A stretch of 64,000 nucleotides of DNA from Actinopolymorpha sp. NPDC004070 (GTDB lineage: Bacteria > Actinomycetota > Actinomycetes > Propionibacteriales > Actinopolymorphaceae), in assembly GCF_040610475.1 (NCBI RefSeq), contig NZ_JBEXMJ010000013.1:62001-126000 (forward strand), given 5' to 3'. Below, in pieces: positions 35,523-45,642 of the stretch. The notes beneath the pieces were generated by a model. It had not been told where the DNA came from. It made no database searches and worked only from the letters and a program-made list of their open reading frames with translations. The first letter of the stretch is position 1. Every line of letters starts with the position of its first letter. A program made the position numbers and the translations under genes.

Positions 35523-38204
35523 TCAGCCGGCGGGCAGGGCGGCGAGCTGCGCCTCCAGCCGGGCGATGTCGGCCTCGGCCGTGGCGTACTGGCGGTTCAC
35601 CTTGTCAACCACCTGTTGCGGCGCCTTGGCGAGGAACTCCGCGTTGCCGAGCTTGCGCTGGGCCTGGTCGCGGTCCTTGCGGGCGTTACCGAGGTCCTTC
35701 TCCAGCCGCCGCCGCTCGGCCGCCACGTCGATCGTGCCGGCGGTGTCCAGCTCGACGCGGACGTCGCCGACCGGCAGGGACGCCGACGCGGTGAAGTCCG
35801 GTCCTGCCTCCTCCAGCCGCAGCAGCGTGCGGATCGCAGGCTCGTGCGCGGCGAGGACGCCCGCCTCGATGCCGACCAGCCGGGCCGGCACCCGCTGCCC
35901 GGGCCGCAGGCCCTGGTCGGAACGGAACCGCCGGACCTCGGTCACCAGCCGTTGCAGGGAAGCGATCTCGGCCTCCGCGGCCTTGTCGGCGTACGCCTGC
36001 TCCGGCACCGGCCACGAGGCCACCACCAGCGACCGCTCGGCCTCGCCCGTGGCGGCGCCCGCGGCCTCACCGTCAACGCCGCCTTGCGTCAGGGCGAGCC
36101 ACAGCTCCTCGGTGACGAACGGCATCACCGGGTGCAGCAGCCGCAGCAGCCGGTCCAGGACGTGCCCGAGCACCGCCCGGGTGGCCTGTGCCGCGTCCCC
36201 GCCCGCTGTCAACGACGTCTTGGCAAGCTCGACGTACCAGTCGCAGAACTCACCCCACGCGAAGGCCTGGATCGCCTCGCACGCCCTGGCGAACTCGTAG
36301 CCGTCGTAGGACGCGTCGACCTCGGCGATCACCGTGTGCAGGCGGGACAGGATCCACCGGTCCGCGCTGGACAGCCTGTCCGCCGCAGGCACCGGCAGCC
36401 CGGCGGACGCGCCGTTCATCAGCGCGAAGCGGGAGGCGTTCCACAGCTTGGTGGCGAAGTTGCGCGAGCCCTGCGCCCACTCCTCGGTGATGGGTACGTC
36501 GGAGCCGGGGTTGGCGCCGCGGGCCAGGGTGAAGCGGGTCGCGTCGGCGCCGTAGCGGTCGATCCAGTCCAGCGGGTCGATGACGTTGCCGAACGACTTC
36601 GACATCTTCTTGCCGTGCGCGTCGCGAACCATGCCGTGCAGGACGATCTCGCGGAACGGCACGCTGTCGGCGGGGCCGCGGTCCTGCATGGCGTACAGCC
36701 CGAACATCGCCATGCGCACGACCCAGAAGAACAGGATGTCGTAGCCGGTGACCAGCACGCTGGTCGGGTAGTAGCGCGCCAGGTCGGGGGTCTGCGCGGG
36801 CCAGCCGAGGGTGGAGATCGGCCACAGCCCGGACGAGAACCACGTGTCCAGCACGTCCTCGTCCTGGGTCCAGCCCGGGCCGGTGGGCGGCTGCTCGTCC
36901 GGACCGACGCACACCACCTCGCCGTTCGGCCCGTAGAAGACCGGGATGCGGTGGCCCCACCACAGCTGGCGCGAGATGCACCAGTCGTGCATGTTGTCGA
37001 CCCAGGAGAAGTAGCGCTTGGCGAGCTCGGGCGGGTGGATCGCGATCCGGCCCGACCGCACGGCGTCGCTTGCGGCACTGGCCAGCGGCTCCACCTTCAC
37101 GAACCACTGCAGGGAAACCCGGGGCTCGACCACGGTGTCGCAGCGCTGGCAGTGGCCGACGGCGTGGCGGTACGGCCGGACCTCGCGCTCGATCCGCCCG
37201 TCGGCCCGCAGCGCGGCGACCACGGCCGGCCGCGCCTCGAACCGGTCCAGCCCCTGGAACGGCCCGTGCGTGGTGATCACGCCGTGCTCGTCCATGATCA
37301 CCAGGCTGGGCAGGTCGTGCCGGCGGCCGATCTCGAAGTCGTTGGGGTCGTGGGCGGGGGTGACCTTCACCGCGCCGGTGCCGAACTCCGGGTCGACGTG
37401 CTCGTCGGCCACCACCGGGATGCGGCGGCCGGTCAGCGGAAGCTCGACGTCGGTGCCGACCAGGTGGGCGTAGCGCTCGTCGTCGGGGTGCACCGCGACG
37501 GCGGTGTCACCGAGCATCGTCTCCGCGCGGGTGGTGGCGACCACGAGGGAGTTGTCGCCGTCGCCGTAGCGGATGGAGACCAGCTCACCGTCGTCGTCGG
37601 AGTGCTCCACCTCGATGTCGGACAGGGCGGTGAGACAGCGGGGGCACCAGTTGATGATCCGCTCGGCGCGGTAGATCAGCCCGTCGTCGTACAGCCGCTT
37701 GAACATCGTCCCGACGGCCTGCGAGAGCCCCTCGTCCATGGTGAACCGCTCGCGGGTCCAGTCGACCGAGTCGCCGAGCCGGCGCATCTGGCCGAGGATC
37801 TTGCCTCCGGACTCGGCCTTCCACCGCCACACTCGCTCCACGAACGCCTCCCGGCCGAGGTCGTGGCGGGACAGGCCTTCCTTGGCAAGCTCGCGTTCGA
37901 CGACGTTCTGGGTGGCGATGCCGGCGTGGTCCATGCCGGGCAGCCACAGCGTGTCGAAGCCCTGCATCCGGCGCCTGCGCACCAGGACGTCCTGGATCGT
38001 GTGGTCGAGAGCGTGGCCCACGTGCAGGGAGCCGGTGACGTTCGGCGGCGGGATGACGATGGAGTACGGCGTGGCGTCGGGCTTGCCGCTCGGGGTGAAG
38101 TAGCCGCGCTCGACCCACCGCTCGTAGAGCGTGCCTTCCACCTCGGCCGGAACGAACGTCTGCGGAAGCTCGGGCGCGGACTCGGGCCGCTGCGGCGCAC
38201 TCAT
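35523..38204 (-). CDS. valS: Valyl-tRNA synthetase (bacterial type)
   Basis: 893 residues. HIGH motif: [21 protein letters not shown] motif: [17 protein letters not shown] zinc-type [10 protein letters not shown], the editing domain ([16 protein letters not shown]) and the C-terminal coiled-coil arm ([18 protein letters not shown]) are all present, so it is a full bacterial ValRS. ATG 38204 lies 7 nt after TAAACT (38212-38217), a strong -10, so the mRNA is probably leaderless. A second ValRS gene follows at 41567 on the other strand. Confidence 0.97.
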   Translation of the reverse strand: MSAPQRPESAPELPQTFVPAEVEGTLYERWVERGYFTPSGKPDATPYSIVIPPPNVTGSLHVGHALDHTIQDVLVRRRRMQGFDTLWLPGMDHAGIATQNVVERELAKEGLSRHDLGREAFVERVWRWKAESGGKILGQMRRLGDSVDWTRERFTMDEGLSQAVGTMFKRLYDDGLIYRAERIINWCPRCLTALSDIEVEHSDDDGELVSIRYGDGDNSLVVATTRAETMLGDTAVAVHPDDERYAHLVGTDVELPLTGRRIPVVADEHVDPEFGTGAVKVTPAHDPNDFEIGRRHDLPSLVIMDEHGVITTHGPFQGLDRFEARPAVVAALRADGRIEREVRPYRHAVGHCQRCDTVVEPRVSLQWFVKVEPLASAASDAVRSGRIAIHPPELAKRYFSWVDNMHDWCISRQLWWGHRIPVFYGPNGEVVCVGPDEQPPTGPGWTQDEDVLDTWFSSGLWPISTLGWPAQTPDLARYYPTSVLVTGYDILFFWVVRMAMFGLYAMQDRGPADSVPFREIVLHGMVRDAHGKKMSKSFGNVIDPLDWIDRYGADATRFTLARGANPGSDVPITEEWAQGSRNFATKLWNASRFALMNGASAGLPVPAADRLSSADRWILSRLHTVIAEVDASYDGYEFARACEAIQAFAWGEFCDWYVELAKTSLTAGGDAAQATRAVLGHVLDRLLRLLHPVMPFVTEELWLALTQGGVDGEAAGAATGEAERSLVVASWPVPEQAYADKAAEAEIASLQRLVTEVRRFRSDQGLRPGQRVPARLVGIEAGVLAAHEPAIRTLLRLEEAGPDFTASASLPVGDVRVELDTAGTIDVAAERRRLEKDLGNARKDRDQAQRKLGNAEFLAKAPQQVVDKVNRQYATAEADIARLEAQLAALPAG

Positions 38205-38211
38205 GCGGTGA

Positions 38212-38217
38212 AGTTTA
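38212..38217 (-). promoter_or_regulatory. Candidate -10 box TAAACT for valS
   Basis: The minus strand reads TAAACT, then 7 nt, then ATG 38204, fitting a leaderless transcript. The -35 region has no clear hexamer. Confidence 0.5.
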
Positions 38218-38339
38218 GGGACCGGCTCCCGGCGCCCGATCACGCGGGAACGGCGCGTCGTCCCGGCGTCGCGTCCAGCAGGGTGGACAAACTGTCTATG
38301 CCGCTTGACGGCCTCTCCGCCGTCTAGCACAGTGGACGA

Positions 38340-39590
38340 ATGACGTTGGACGAAGAACTCCTCGCCAAGGCGCGTACCGCCCGGGAGCGGCTCGTCTCCC
38401 TCCAGCACGACGCCGAGATTGCCCAGGCCGACTACCACTACGCGATCCGGGTCCTCCACGCCGGCGGCGGCTCCATGCGGGAGATCGCCGACGCCCTCGA
38501 CCTCAGCCACCAGCGGGTCCACCAGGTGGTCGACGCGGGTGATCCCGCCGCGGCCCGCAGGTCCGCCGAGCGCGGCGACCGCGACCGCACCGAACGGGAC
38601 CGCGACCGCACCGAACGGGACCGGGAACGCGCCGAGCGCGACCGCGGCCGGGCCGAGCAGGACCGGGACCGCGCTGAGCGCGACCGGCAGCGTGCCGAAC
38701 GCGCTGAGCGGCGCAAGGCCCAGGCCGAGGAGCGCCGGGAGCGGACCGAGCGCCGGCTGACCCGCCGGGCCGAGCGCCGGAACGGTCCCGACCAGTCAGG
38801 GGCCGAACACTCCGGCCCGCCTGGCGTACCCGGGTACGACCGGTTGTTCGCCGATACCCGGCACGTGCTCGACCTCGCGCGGGAGGAGGCGGTCGGGTTC
38901 GGGCACAACTACATCGGCACCGAGTCCCTGCTGCTCGGGCTGATCCGGGCCGACCAGGGCACCACCGGCCGGTTGCTGTCCGCCGCCGGTGTCGACCTCG
39001 AGACCGCCCGTGCGGGCGTGGAGCGCCTCATCGGCCGTGGCACCGAGTCCGTGGACGCGGAGCTGGTCCCGATGACACCGCGGGCGGCGAAGGTCGTCGA
39101 GCTGGCGCTGCGCGAGGCCAGGCACGACCGCGCGGACCTCGCCCGCGGCGAGCACCTGCTGCTGGCTCTCCTGCGGGAGGGCAAGGGCGTGGCGGCGCAG
39201 ATCCTCGCCGAGGCCGACTTCGGCCGCTACGACGACGTACGCCGGCGGCTGGGCCGGGCCGGGTTGCGCTGCTCGTTCTGCGGCCGCGACGGGCTGCGGA
39301 CCGACCGGCTGATCGCCGGGCCGGAGGTCTTCGTCTGCCGGGAGTGCGTCGACGACGCCGCTCAACTGCTGGCCGGTGAGGAGCCGGACTCCCCCGAGGC
39401 GGCCGACCGACTCACCCTGGTCGCCGATGGCATGGGTGGCACCGACCGGGACGCCGCCGCCTGCGGGTTCTGCGGCCGCCCCGGCGCCGAGGTCGGGCAG
39501 CTGGTCGCCGGGCCGGACACCGCGATCTGCGCCGGCTGCGTCGAGTTGTGCGGGCAGATCGCCGACGAGCCGGACAGCGGGCGCCGCTGA
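38340..39590 (+). CDS. HTH / charged coiled coil / Clp-N / double ClpX-type zinc finger protein
   Basis: 416 residues, ATPase-less. Residues 45-65 ([20 protein letters not shown]) form an HTH. Residues about 73-150 are a charged helix of RDRxxR units (tandem 21-bp DNA repeats at 38581-38622). Residues 166-308 are a double Clp N-terminal domain ([49 protein letters not shown]). Two ClpX-type C4 zinc fingers follow: Cys 311, 314, 333, 336 and Cys 375, 378, 397, 400, each with the L(I/V)AGP signature. In Clp ATPases these parts recognise substrates and adaptors. With no AAA+ domain, this is more likely an adaptor, decoy or proteolysis-linked DNA-binding regulator. Divergent from valS. Confidence 0.85.
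   Translation: MTLDEELLAKARTARERLVSLQHDAEIAQADYHYAIRVLHAGGGSMREIADALDLSHQRVHQVVDAGDPAAARRSAERGDRDRTERDRDRTERDRERAERDRGRAEQDRDRAERDRQRAERAERRKAQAEERRERTERRLTRRAERRNGPDQSGAEHSGPPGVPGYDRLFADTRHVLDLAREEAVGFGHNYIGTESLLLGLIRADQGTTGRLLSAAGVDLETARAGVERLIGRGTESVDAELVPMTPRAAKVVELALREARHDRADLARGEHLLLALLREGKGVAAQILAEADFGRYDDVRRRLGRAGLRCSFCGRDGLRTDRLIAGPEVFVCRECVDDAAQLLAGEEPDSPEAADRLTLVADGMGGTDRDAAACGFCGRPGAEVGQLVAGPDTAICAGCVELCGQIADEPDSGRR
38581..38622 (+). repeat. 21-bp perfect tandem repeat in the charged helix
   Basis: Two identical 21-bp copies at 38581-38601 and 38602-38622 (each starting CGCGACCGCACCGAACGGG) encode the seven-residue unit RDRTERD. Degenerate copies continue to about 38720. Confidence 0.8.
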
Positions 39591-39654
39591 GCGGACGGTT
39601 CGTTCGTACGGAATTCTGCTGGCGAGGCGTCTCGCGGCCGGGCACACTGCCCGG

Positions 39655-40218
39655 GTGCACCCCGCGAACCCCACCGAGCCTGGCGCCGGCCGCCCCGCCC
39701 ACACCCTGCGCGCCGCCACCGCCGACGACGCCGGCTTCATCGCCGAGATGACACTGGAAGCGTTCAACTGGTCACCGGACCGGCCGGCGTTCACCCCCGA
39801 GCAGTTCTGGGCGGACCCGGCGCTGCGGAAGTACGTCGAGGGCTGGCCGGCACCGGGTGAGCAGGGCGTGGTCGCCGTGGCCGGGGACGACTCCGGGGAC
39901 GAGTCCGGGGGCACCGCCGCGCTGGGCCGGCCGGTCGGCGCGGCCTGGTGGCGCTACTTCCCCGCCGACAGGCCCGGGTACGGCTTCGTCGCCGAGGACG
40001 TGCCCGAGGTCAGCATCGCCGTGGCGCCGGACTCGCGCGGACGCGGGCTGGGCCGGGCACTGATCCGGGCGATCGTCGAGCAGGCGCGGGCGGCGGGGGT
40101 TCCCCGGCTCAGCCTGAGCGTCGAACGCACCAACCACGCGGCCGCGCTCTACGCGGCCGAGGGGTTCGAGATCGTGGGCGGCGACGAGAACGCCGACACC
40201 ATGGTCCGCGAGATCTAG
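39655..40218 (+). CDS. GNAT-family N-acetyltransferase
   Basis: 187 residues from GTG 39655. The acetyl-CoA-binding motif A is VSIAVAPDSRGRGLGRALI, followed by RLSLSVERTNHAAALYAAEG. An internal Asp/Ser-rich loop (GDDSGDESGGTA) is unusual for the fold. The TAG stop codon at 40216-40218 is part of the CTAG that flanks the MITE-like element, so the gene ends exactly at its edge. The substrate is unknown. Confidence 0.85.
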   Translation: MHPANPTEPGAGRPAHTLRAATADDAGFIAEMTLEAFNWSPDRPAFTPEQFWADPALRKYVEGWPAPGEQGVVAVAGDDSGDESGGTAALGRPVGAAWWRYFPADRPGYGFVAEDVPEVSIAVAPDSRGRGLGRALIRAIVEQARAAGVPRLSLSVERTNHAAALYAAEGFEIVGGDENADTMVREI

Positions 40219-40381
40219 GGCGTGTCCTGCGGATCAGGCGGCGAAAGTGAGCGGGCCATCCGCGCCCGGCTGGCAAGGCGGAGGAGGAGCGCGTAGCGGT
40301 GTTCTACGCGCGACGACGACAACGCGGCCAGGCGGGATGCGGGGGCACGCGAGCCGGCGCAAGATCCGCAGGACGCCCTAG
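40215..40381. mobile_element. MITE-like element with CTAG duplication
   Basis: Terminal inverted repeats GGCGTGTCCTGCGGATC (from 40219) and GATCCGCAGGACGCC (to 40377) are complementary except for a 2-nt GT insertion in the left copy. Both ends are flanked by CTAG (40215-40218 and 40378-40381), a 4-bp target duplication as made by some IS5-group transposases. The 159-bp interior has no open frame and contains a perfect hairpin, GCGCGTAG/CTACGCGC with a 7-nt loop (40289-40311). It is non-autonomous and sits between convergent genes, supplying the GNAT stop codon. Confidence 0.7.
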
Positions 40382-40389
40382 TCGGTGGA

Positions 40390-40851
40390 TCAGGCGCGCT
40401 TCGGCTCAGCCCGGCCGGTGTGCCGGAGCCAGGCCAGCCCGAGGATCGGCAGCACCAGCGGCACGAACAGATAGCCGCGCCCGAACACCGACCACACCGT
40501 GGCGTCCGGGAAGGCCACCGGGTCGAACAGGCTGAAGAACCCGATCGTCAGCACCCCGGCGAGTTCGACGCCACACGCGCACCAGGCCACCTTGCGGGCG
40601 GTCGGCCCGCCGCGGGCCAGCGCCACGGTGGCCACGACGTACACCACGGCGGAGAACGCCGACAGGACGTACGCCAGCGGGGCCTCGGCGAACTTCGTCA
40701 GCATCTGCACCGTCGCCCGTGACGTCGCGGCCACGGCGAACACCGCGTACACCGCGACCAGGACCCGGCCCGGGCCGGAACGGGTGCTCGCCGCCCGCTG
40801 CCGCTCCGCACTCACCGGTCGCTCCTCGGGCACCGGCCGCTCGTCAGGCAC
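40390..40851 (-). CDS. Conserved four-helix membrane protein
   Basis: 153 residues. After a charged N-terminus (EERPVSAERQRAAS) there are about four membrane segments, including VLVAVYAVFAVAATSRATVQM, LAYVLSAFSAVVYVVATVAL and GYLFVPLVLPILGLAWL. I recall similar actinobacterial proteins with FPDATVWS and GYLFVPLVLPILGL segments, but no function. GTG 40851 overlaps the stop of the upstream membrane gene by 8 nt, so the pair is co-translated. Confidence 0.75.
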   Translation of the reverse strand: MPDERPVPEERPVSAERQRAASTRSGPGRVLVAVYAVFAVAATSRATVQMLTKFAEAPLAYVLSAFSAVVYVVATVALARGGPTARKVAWCACGVELAGVLTIGFFSLFDPVAFPDATVWSVFGRGYLFVPLVLPILGLAWLRHTGRAEPKRA

Positions 40852-41203
40852 CGGTCCACACCTGCTGCATCCGAAGGACCAGGACGACGACCACCAGGCC
40901 GGCGACGCCGAGGACCACGCTGCTCCAGCGGTTGCGTTCGGCGGCCGCCCACAGCACGGCGGCCGGCATCACCAGCACCGACACCACCATGTAGGCAAGG
41001 AACGTCGCGAACTCCGCCGGCCGCTCTCCCCGCACGAGCTGGACGATCACGCCCACCAACTGGACCAGGGCGAGGAGTTCGACCAGTGCGGCGCCGCCGA
41101 CCTGGAGGGCGCCGGGGAGGCGGTTCAGCGCCGCGATCACCAGGGCCAGCACCGCGAACGCCAGGGCCACGACCATCACCACGACCGCCAGGGGGCCGAT
41201 CAC
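40844..41203 (-). CDS. Small conserved membrane protein
   Basis: 119 residues from GTG 41203, with GGAGGA 6 nt upstream; the longer frame is not used. About four hydrophobic segments (GPLAVVVMVVALAFAVLALV, ELLALVQLVGVIVQLV, MVVSVLVMPAAVLWAA, SVVLGVAGLVVVVLVLRM). It is the first gene of an overlapping two-gene operon of membrane proteins. Unknown function. Confidence 0.75.
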   Translation of the reverse strand: MIGPLAVVVMVVALAFAVLALVIAALNRLPGALQVGGAALVELLALVQLVGVIVQLVRGERPAEFATFLAYMVVSVLVMPAAVLWAAAERNRWSSVVLGVAGLVVVVLVLRMQQVWTGA

Positions 41204-41354
41204 CGCTGCTCCTCCGTCTGGTCGATCGCTGCTGTCCGGCCGGCCGGGACAGTCCCCGCGCCGATCCGCCGATCCGCCGGTCAGTCTACGAACACGGCCC
41301 GACATGTCCTACGCCTGGTAGTACGAACGTCGCCCACGGGGTTGCGGCCTCGCG

Positions 41355-41360
41355 TATCAT
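41355..41360 (+). promoter_or_regulatory. Candidate -10 box TATCAT
   Basis: TATCAT ends 8 nt before ATG 41369, which fits a leaderless start for the upstream ORF. No convincing -35 box. Confidence 0.45.
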
Positions 41361-41368
41361 CGGCGGCG

Positions 41369-41458
41369 ATGGCTACGAACGGTCCGCTTCTCCCCCGCGC
41401 CCGCTGCCGCGCCCACGGCGCCCGGGCGCGAGTAGCCGTGCGCCGCCAGGGCGCGTAG
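41369..41458 (+). CDS. Candidate leader peptide (29 aa) upstream of second valS
   Basis: ATG 41369 to TAG 41458. The peptide begins MATNGPLLPRARCR and is rich in Arg and Ala, with two Val (VAV) near the end. It is 108 nt before the valS2 start and directly downstream of a -10 box, the layout of a regulatory upstream ORF. The Val content is too low for classical valine attenuation; Arg-rich composition in high-GC DNA could also arise by chance. Confidence 0.4.
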   Translation: MATNGPLLPRARCRAHGARARVAVRRQGA

Positions 41459-41566
41459 CAGCTTCCTTCTCGCGCATCCCTCGCGGCGCGCCTTCGCCGA
41501 CCGCACTCGCATCCGGCGTACGCCACCATCCTTCGACGCGGCGCCGCGACTCCAAGGTGAGCCATC

Positions 41567-44227
41567 GTGACAACCCACGCGACGACCACATCCACCAGCG
41601 CCACCACCGCACCCGGCGCCACCACCCCGACCGACTCCGGTACGAACTCCGCCAGGACCATCCCGGACAAGCCCTCCCTTGACGGCCTCCACCAGGCCTG
41701 GGCGCGACGCTGGCACGAGCAGGGCATCTACCGCTTCGACCGCTCCGCCGAACGTTCGGCGATCTACGCGATCGACACTCCCCCACCCACCGTGTCCGGC
41801 AGCCTGCACGTCGGGCATGTGTTCTCCTACACCCACACCGACCTCATCGCCCGCTTCCAGCGGATGCGGGGGAAGGAGGTCTTCTACCCGATGGGGTGGG
41901 ACGACAACGGCCTGCCCACCGAGCGCAGGGTGCAGAACTACTTCGGTGTCCGCTGCGACCCCTCCCTGCCGTACGACCCCGACTTCACCCCGCCGGCCAA
42001 GCCGGACCCGAAGCGTCAGGTGCCGGTGAGCCGGCCGAACTTCGTGGAGCTGTGCGAGCGGCTTGTCGAACAGGACGAGGAGGCGTTCGCCGGTCTGTGG
42101 CGCAAGCTCGGCTTGTCAGTGGACTGGGAGCAGACCTACACCACGATCGGGCCGGTGGCCCGGACCGCCTCCCAGCGGGCGTTCCTGCGCAACTATGCCC
42201 GCGGCGAGGCCTACCTCCAGGAGGCGCCGACGCTGTGGGACGTGACGTTCCAGACCGCGGTCGCCCAGGCCGAGTTGGAGTCGCGGGAGTACGCCGGCCA
42301 CTACCACCGGATCGCGTTCCACGGCCCGAACGGACCGGTGTACGTCGAGACCACGCGGCCCGAGCTCCTGCCGGCCGCCGTGGCCCTGGTCGCGCATCCC
42401 GACGACGAGAGGTACGCCCCGTTGTTCGGCACCACGGTGACCTCGCCGGTGTTCGGGGCGGAGATCCCGGTGCTGGCGCACGAGGCCGCCGAGCCGGACA
42501 AGGGCGCCGGCATCGCCATGTGCTGCACGTTCGGCGATCTGACCGACGTCACGTGGTGGCGTGAGCTGCGGCTGCCGGTGCGTACGGTCATCGGCCGCGA
42601 CGGCCGGCTGCTGCGGGAAACGCCGGAGTGGCTGGCGCACAAGCCGGCCTCCTCCGCGTACGCCGAACTCGCCGGGAAGACCACCCACAGCGCCCGGCAG
42701 GCGATGGTGTCCCTGCTGCGCGCCTCCGGCGACCTCGACGGCGAGCCCACCCCCACCGTGCGGATGACGAACTTCTACGAGAAGGGCGACAAGCCGCTGG
42801 AGATCGTCTCCACCCGGCAGTGGTACATCCGTAACGGCGGCCGCGACGACGACCTACGGGCCGAGCTCCTGGAGGACGGCGCACGGATCACCTGGGTGCC
42901 CACCCACATGCGGCATCGGTACGACAACTGGGTCGGCGGCCTGAACGGCGACTGGCTGATCTCCCGGCAGCGGTTCTTCGGCGTGCCGTTCCCGGCGTGG
43001 TATCCCCTGGACGGCGACGGCGAACCGGACTTCGACCACCCGTTGCTGCCGAGCGAGGTCGAACTCCCGGTCGACCCGTCCGCCCAGGCGCCACGGGGGT
43101 ACGACGAGTCGCAGCGCGGCCGGCCGAACGGCTTCGCCGGCGACCCGGACGTGATGGACACCTGGGCCACCTCCTCGCTGTCCCCGCAGATCGCGGGCGG
43201 CTGGGAGCGGGATCCGGACCTGTTCGCCCGGGTGTTCCCGATGGACCTGTGCACGCACGCGCACGACATCATCCGCACCTGGCTGTTCTCCCGGATGGTG
43301 CGCGCCCACCACGAGCACCAGACCGTGCCGTGGACGCACGCGCTGATCTCCGGCTTCATCGTCGACCCCGACCGCAAGAAGATGAGCAAGTCCAAGGGGA
43401 ACGCAGTGGTGCCCGAGCAGATCGTCGACACCTTCGGCGCGGACGCGGTGCGCTGGCGGGCGGCGATGGCCCGGCCGGGGCTGGACTCGCCGTTCGACGA
43501 GACGCAGATGAAGGTGGGCCGGCGGCTCGCGATCAAGATCCTCAACGCCAGCAGGTTCGTGCTCGGCCTAAGCGCGGAGCCGAGCACGGCCGGCCCGGGT
43601 GCCGTGACCCAGCCGCTCGACCGGGCGATGCTGGCCGCGCTCGCCGAGGTGGTCGAGCGGGCAACCAGTGCGTTCGAGGCGTATGACTACACCACTGCCC
43701 TGGAGGTCACCGAGCGGTTCTTCTGGACGTTCTGCGACGACTACCTGGAGCTGGTGAAGGACCGCGCCTACCGCGGCGACCCTTCCGTCAAGGCGGCGTT
43801 GGCACTGGCCCTGTCGGTACAGCTGCGGCTGTTCGCGCCGACCATGCCGTTCGTCACCGAGGAGGTGTGGTCGTGGTGGCGGGACGGTTCGATCCACCGG
43901 CAGCCGTGGCCGCGCGTGGACGAGCTTCCGGCCGGTGGTGCGCACGGACGGCTGCTGACACTGGTCGGTTCGGCGCTGTCGGCGGTGCGCGGGGAGAAGT
44001 CGGCCCGCAAGCTGTCCATGCGTACGGAGCTGGACCGGGTGGAGGTGCGCGGCCCGACCGGTGACCTCGACCTGCTGGCGTCGGCCCGTGACGACCTCGC
44101 CGCCGCCGGCCGGATTCGCATCCTCGACCTCGTGCCGGACACCACCGCCGAGGGACTGTCGGTGAACGTCGGCGTCGACCCCGGCGACACCGGCGAGAGC
44201 GGCGACAGCGGCGAGGTCAGTCGCTGA
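41567..44227 (+). CDS. valS: Second valyl-tRNA synthetase, archaeal-like type
   Basis: 886 residues from GTG 41567 (AAGGTGAG 8 nt upstream). HIGH motif: [22 protein letters not shown] motif: [15 protein letters not shown]. The segment [19 protein letters not shown] and the [13 protein letters not shown] insertion mark the archaeal/rickettsial ValRS type rather than the bacterial type at 35523. The C-terminal coiled-coil arm of the bacterial type is missing, replaced by a short domain ([16 protein letters not shown]). The acidic C-terminus ([14 protein letters not shown]) overlaps the convergent GH13 gene by 11 nt. Confidence 0.93.
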   Translation: MTTHATTTSTSATTAPGATTPTDSGTNSARTIPDKPSLDGLHQAWARRWHEQGIYRFDRSAERSAIYAIDTPPPTVSGSLHVGHVFSYTHTDLIARFQRMRGKEVFYPMGWDDNGLPTERRVQNYFGVRCDPSLPYDPDFTPPAKPDPKRQVPVSRPNFVELCERLVEQDEEAFAGLWRKLGLSVDWEQTYTTIGPVARTASQRAFLRNYARGEAYLQEAPTLWDVTFQTAVAQAELESREYAGHYHRIAFHGPNGPVYVETTRPELLPAAVALVAHPDDERYAPLFGTTVTSPVFGAEIPVLAHEAAEPDKGAGIAMCCTFGDLTDVTWWRELRLPVRTVIGRDGRLLRETPEWLAHKPASSAYAELAGKTTHSARQAMVSLLRASGDLDGEPTPTVRMTNFYEKGDKPLEIVSTRQWYIRNGGRDDDLRAELLEDGARITWVPTHMRHRYDNWVGGLNGDWLISRQRFFGVPFPAWYPLDGDGEPDFDHPLLPSEVELPVDPSAQAPRGYDESQRGRPNGFAGDPDVMDTWATSSLSPQIAGGWERDPDLFARVFPMDLCTHAHDIIRTWLFSRMVRAHHEHQTVPWTHALISGFIVDPDRKKMSKSKGNAVVPEQIVDTFGADAVRWRAAMARPGLDSPFDETQMKVGRRLAIKILNASRFVLGLSAEPSTAGPGAVTQPLDRAMLAALAEVVERATSAFEAYDYTTALEVTERFFWTFCDDYLELVKDRAYRGDPSVKAALALALSVQLRLFAPTMPFVTEEVWSWWRDGSIHRQPWPRVDELPAGGAHGRLLTLVGSALSAVRGEKSARKLSMRTELDRVEVRGPTGDLDLLASARDDLAAAGRIRILDLVPDTTAEGLSVNVGVDPGDTGESGDSGEVSR

Positions 44228-45599
44228 GCAGGATCGACCAGCCGTGGGCGGGGACCGTCGTGATCGGCGTGTCCTCGCCCCGGCCGGTCGCAGCGGTCTC
44301 GGTGGTCTCGGCGGTCTGGGCGACGTGGAAGCCGGTGGCGTCGACCGGGAAGTCGTACGCCTCGTCGTGAAGATTCAACAGCAGCAGGGTTTCCGGGCCC
44401 GCCGCCCCGCCACCACCATCACCACCGGCCGGAGTCGACCGCAGCGCCAACCCGCAGTTGACGACGTGCTCGGTGGTGGTGCGGGCATGTGTCAACCACG
44501 GGTTGCGGCGGCGGAAGGCGAGCAGCCGCTGGTGCAGGTGGTACAACGGCCAACCCGACGGCGCGAGGTCGGCGGGGGAGGCCGGGAACTCCGGCCGGAT
44601 CGCGTCGTCGCCGCCCTCGCGTTCCTCCTTGGTGCCCTCGAACGCCTGCTCGTCCCCGGCGTAGATGGTCGGCACCCCCGCCACGCACACAAGCACGGCC
44701 AGCGCGTGCCCGAGGTGCCGCTGGTCCTCCAGCCGGGTGGCGAGCCGGGTCACGTCGTGGTTGCCGGTGAACGTCTGCGGCAGCTCGGCGGCCAGGAACT
44801 CACCGTGCCTGCGCAGCGCCCACTCCAGCTCGAACAGGTTGCGGTCGTTCAGACTGCTCCAGATCGCCTTCCACAGTTCGTACTGCGTGACCGAGTCGAC
44901 CGTGCTCTGCGTGGCGAACTCCGCGTAGTCGCCGTGGATCACCTCGGCCAGGAACCATGCGTCCGGATGGGCGGCGCGGGCCGGCGCCAGGACCGTACGC
45001 CAGAACGACGGCGGCACGGCGTAGGCGGCGTCCAGCCGCCAGCCGGAGATCCCGCGGTCCAGCCAGTACGTCAGCACCCGGGTCACGTGGTCGGCGACGG
45101 CCGGCTCGGCGTGGTCGAGGGCGACCAGCTGGTGGTGACCTTCGAAGGTCGCGTAGTCGTCCGGCCCGTCGCCGGTACGCCGGAACCACCGGCCGGCCGG
45201 TGAGTCCGGGCCCGACCGCAGCGCCTCGGCGAACACCGGGAACGACCGGCCGACGTGGTTGAACACCCCGTCCAGGACGACGCGCAACCCGCGCGCCCGG
45301 GCGGCGGCCACCAGCCGGTCGAAGTCGGCCTCGTCGCCCAGCCGGGGGTCGATCCGGAAGTGGTCCTCGGTGTCGTAGCCGTGCGTGCCGGAGGCGAACA
45401 CCGGGCCCAGCAGCAGCCCGGAACACCCCAGGTCGGCCGCGTAGTCCAGCCACGCCTCGAGCCGGACCAGCCGGTGGCGAACCGGCTGGACCGCGCCCTC
45501 ACTCTCACCGAGAACGTCGTCGGCAGAGGTCTCGGCGCCGACGAAGCCCAGCGGGTAGACGTGCCACAGCACCGCGTCGTCGAGCCAGGTCGGCACCAC
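44217..45599 (-). CDS. GH13 family glycosidase (alpha-amylase-like)
   Basis: 460 residues from GTG 45599 (or 45596). All four GH13 regions are present: region I in [11 protein letters not shown], region II in [13 protein letters not shown] (nucleophile Asp), region III in [13 protein letters not shown] (acid Glu) and region IV in [12 protein letters not shown]. No signal peptide, so it acts in the cytoplasm. It lies 43 nt after glgP on the same strand. Together they look like a glucan-breakdown pair: phosphorolysis plus hydrolysis or transfer of the limit dextrin or malto-oligosaccharides. The exact specificity is open. Confidence 0.88.
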   Translation of the reverse strand: MVPTWLDDAVLWHVYPLGFVGAETSADDVLGESEGAVQPVRHRLVRLEAWLDYAADLGCSGLLLGPVFASGTHGYDTEDHFRIDPRLGDEADFDRLVAAARARGLRVVLDGVFNHVGRSFPVFAEALRSGPDSPAGRWFRRTGDGPDDYATFEGHHQLVALDHAEPAVADHVTRVLTYWLDRGISGWRLDAAYAVPPSFWRTVLAPARAAHPDAWFLAEVIHGDYAEFATQSTVDSVTQYELWKAIWSSLNDRNLFELEWALRRHGEFLAAELPQTFTGNHDVTRLATRLEDQRHLGHALAVLVCVAGVPTIYAGDEQAFEGTKEEREGGDDAIRPEFPASPADLAPSGWPLYHLHQRLLAFRRRNPWLTHARTTTEHVVNCGLALRSTPAGGDGGGGAAGPETLLLLNLHDEAYDFPVDATGFHVAQTAETTETAATGRGEDTPITTVPAHGWSILLSD

Positions 45600-45642
45600 T
45601 CCCCCGTTCGTGCCGGGCGTACCTCTGGTGATCAGGCCGTGC

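Larger units (their letters stand above)
41204..41566. other. Leader region of the second valS gene
   Basis: 363 nt between divergent genes. It carries a -10 candidate (41355-41360), a 29-codon upstream ORF (41369-41458) and the valS2 ribosome-binding site AAGGTGAG. I looked for a T-box (specifier stem, TGGnACC antiterminator) and found none. Confidence 0.5.

Noticed and set aside
35508..38327. Plus-strand ORF of 939 codons opposite valS
   Set aside because: It is antisense to a complete valyl-tRNA synthetase and shows only the composition of a shadow frame.
41204..41566. T-box riboswitch upstream of the second valS
   Set aside because: No TGGnACC antiterminator motif or specifier stem with a valine codon could be found.
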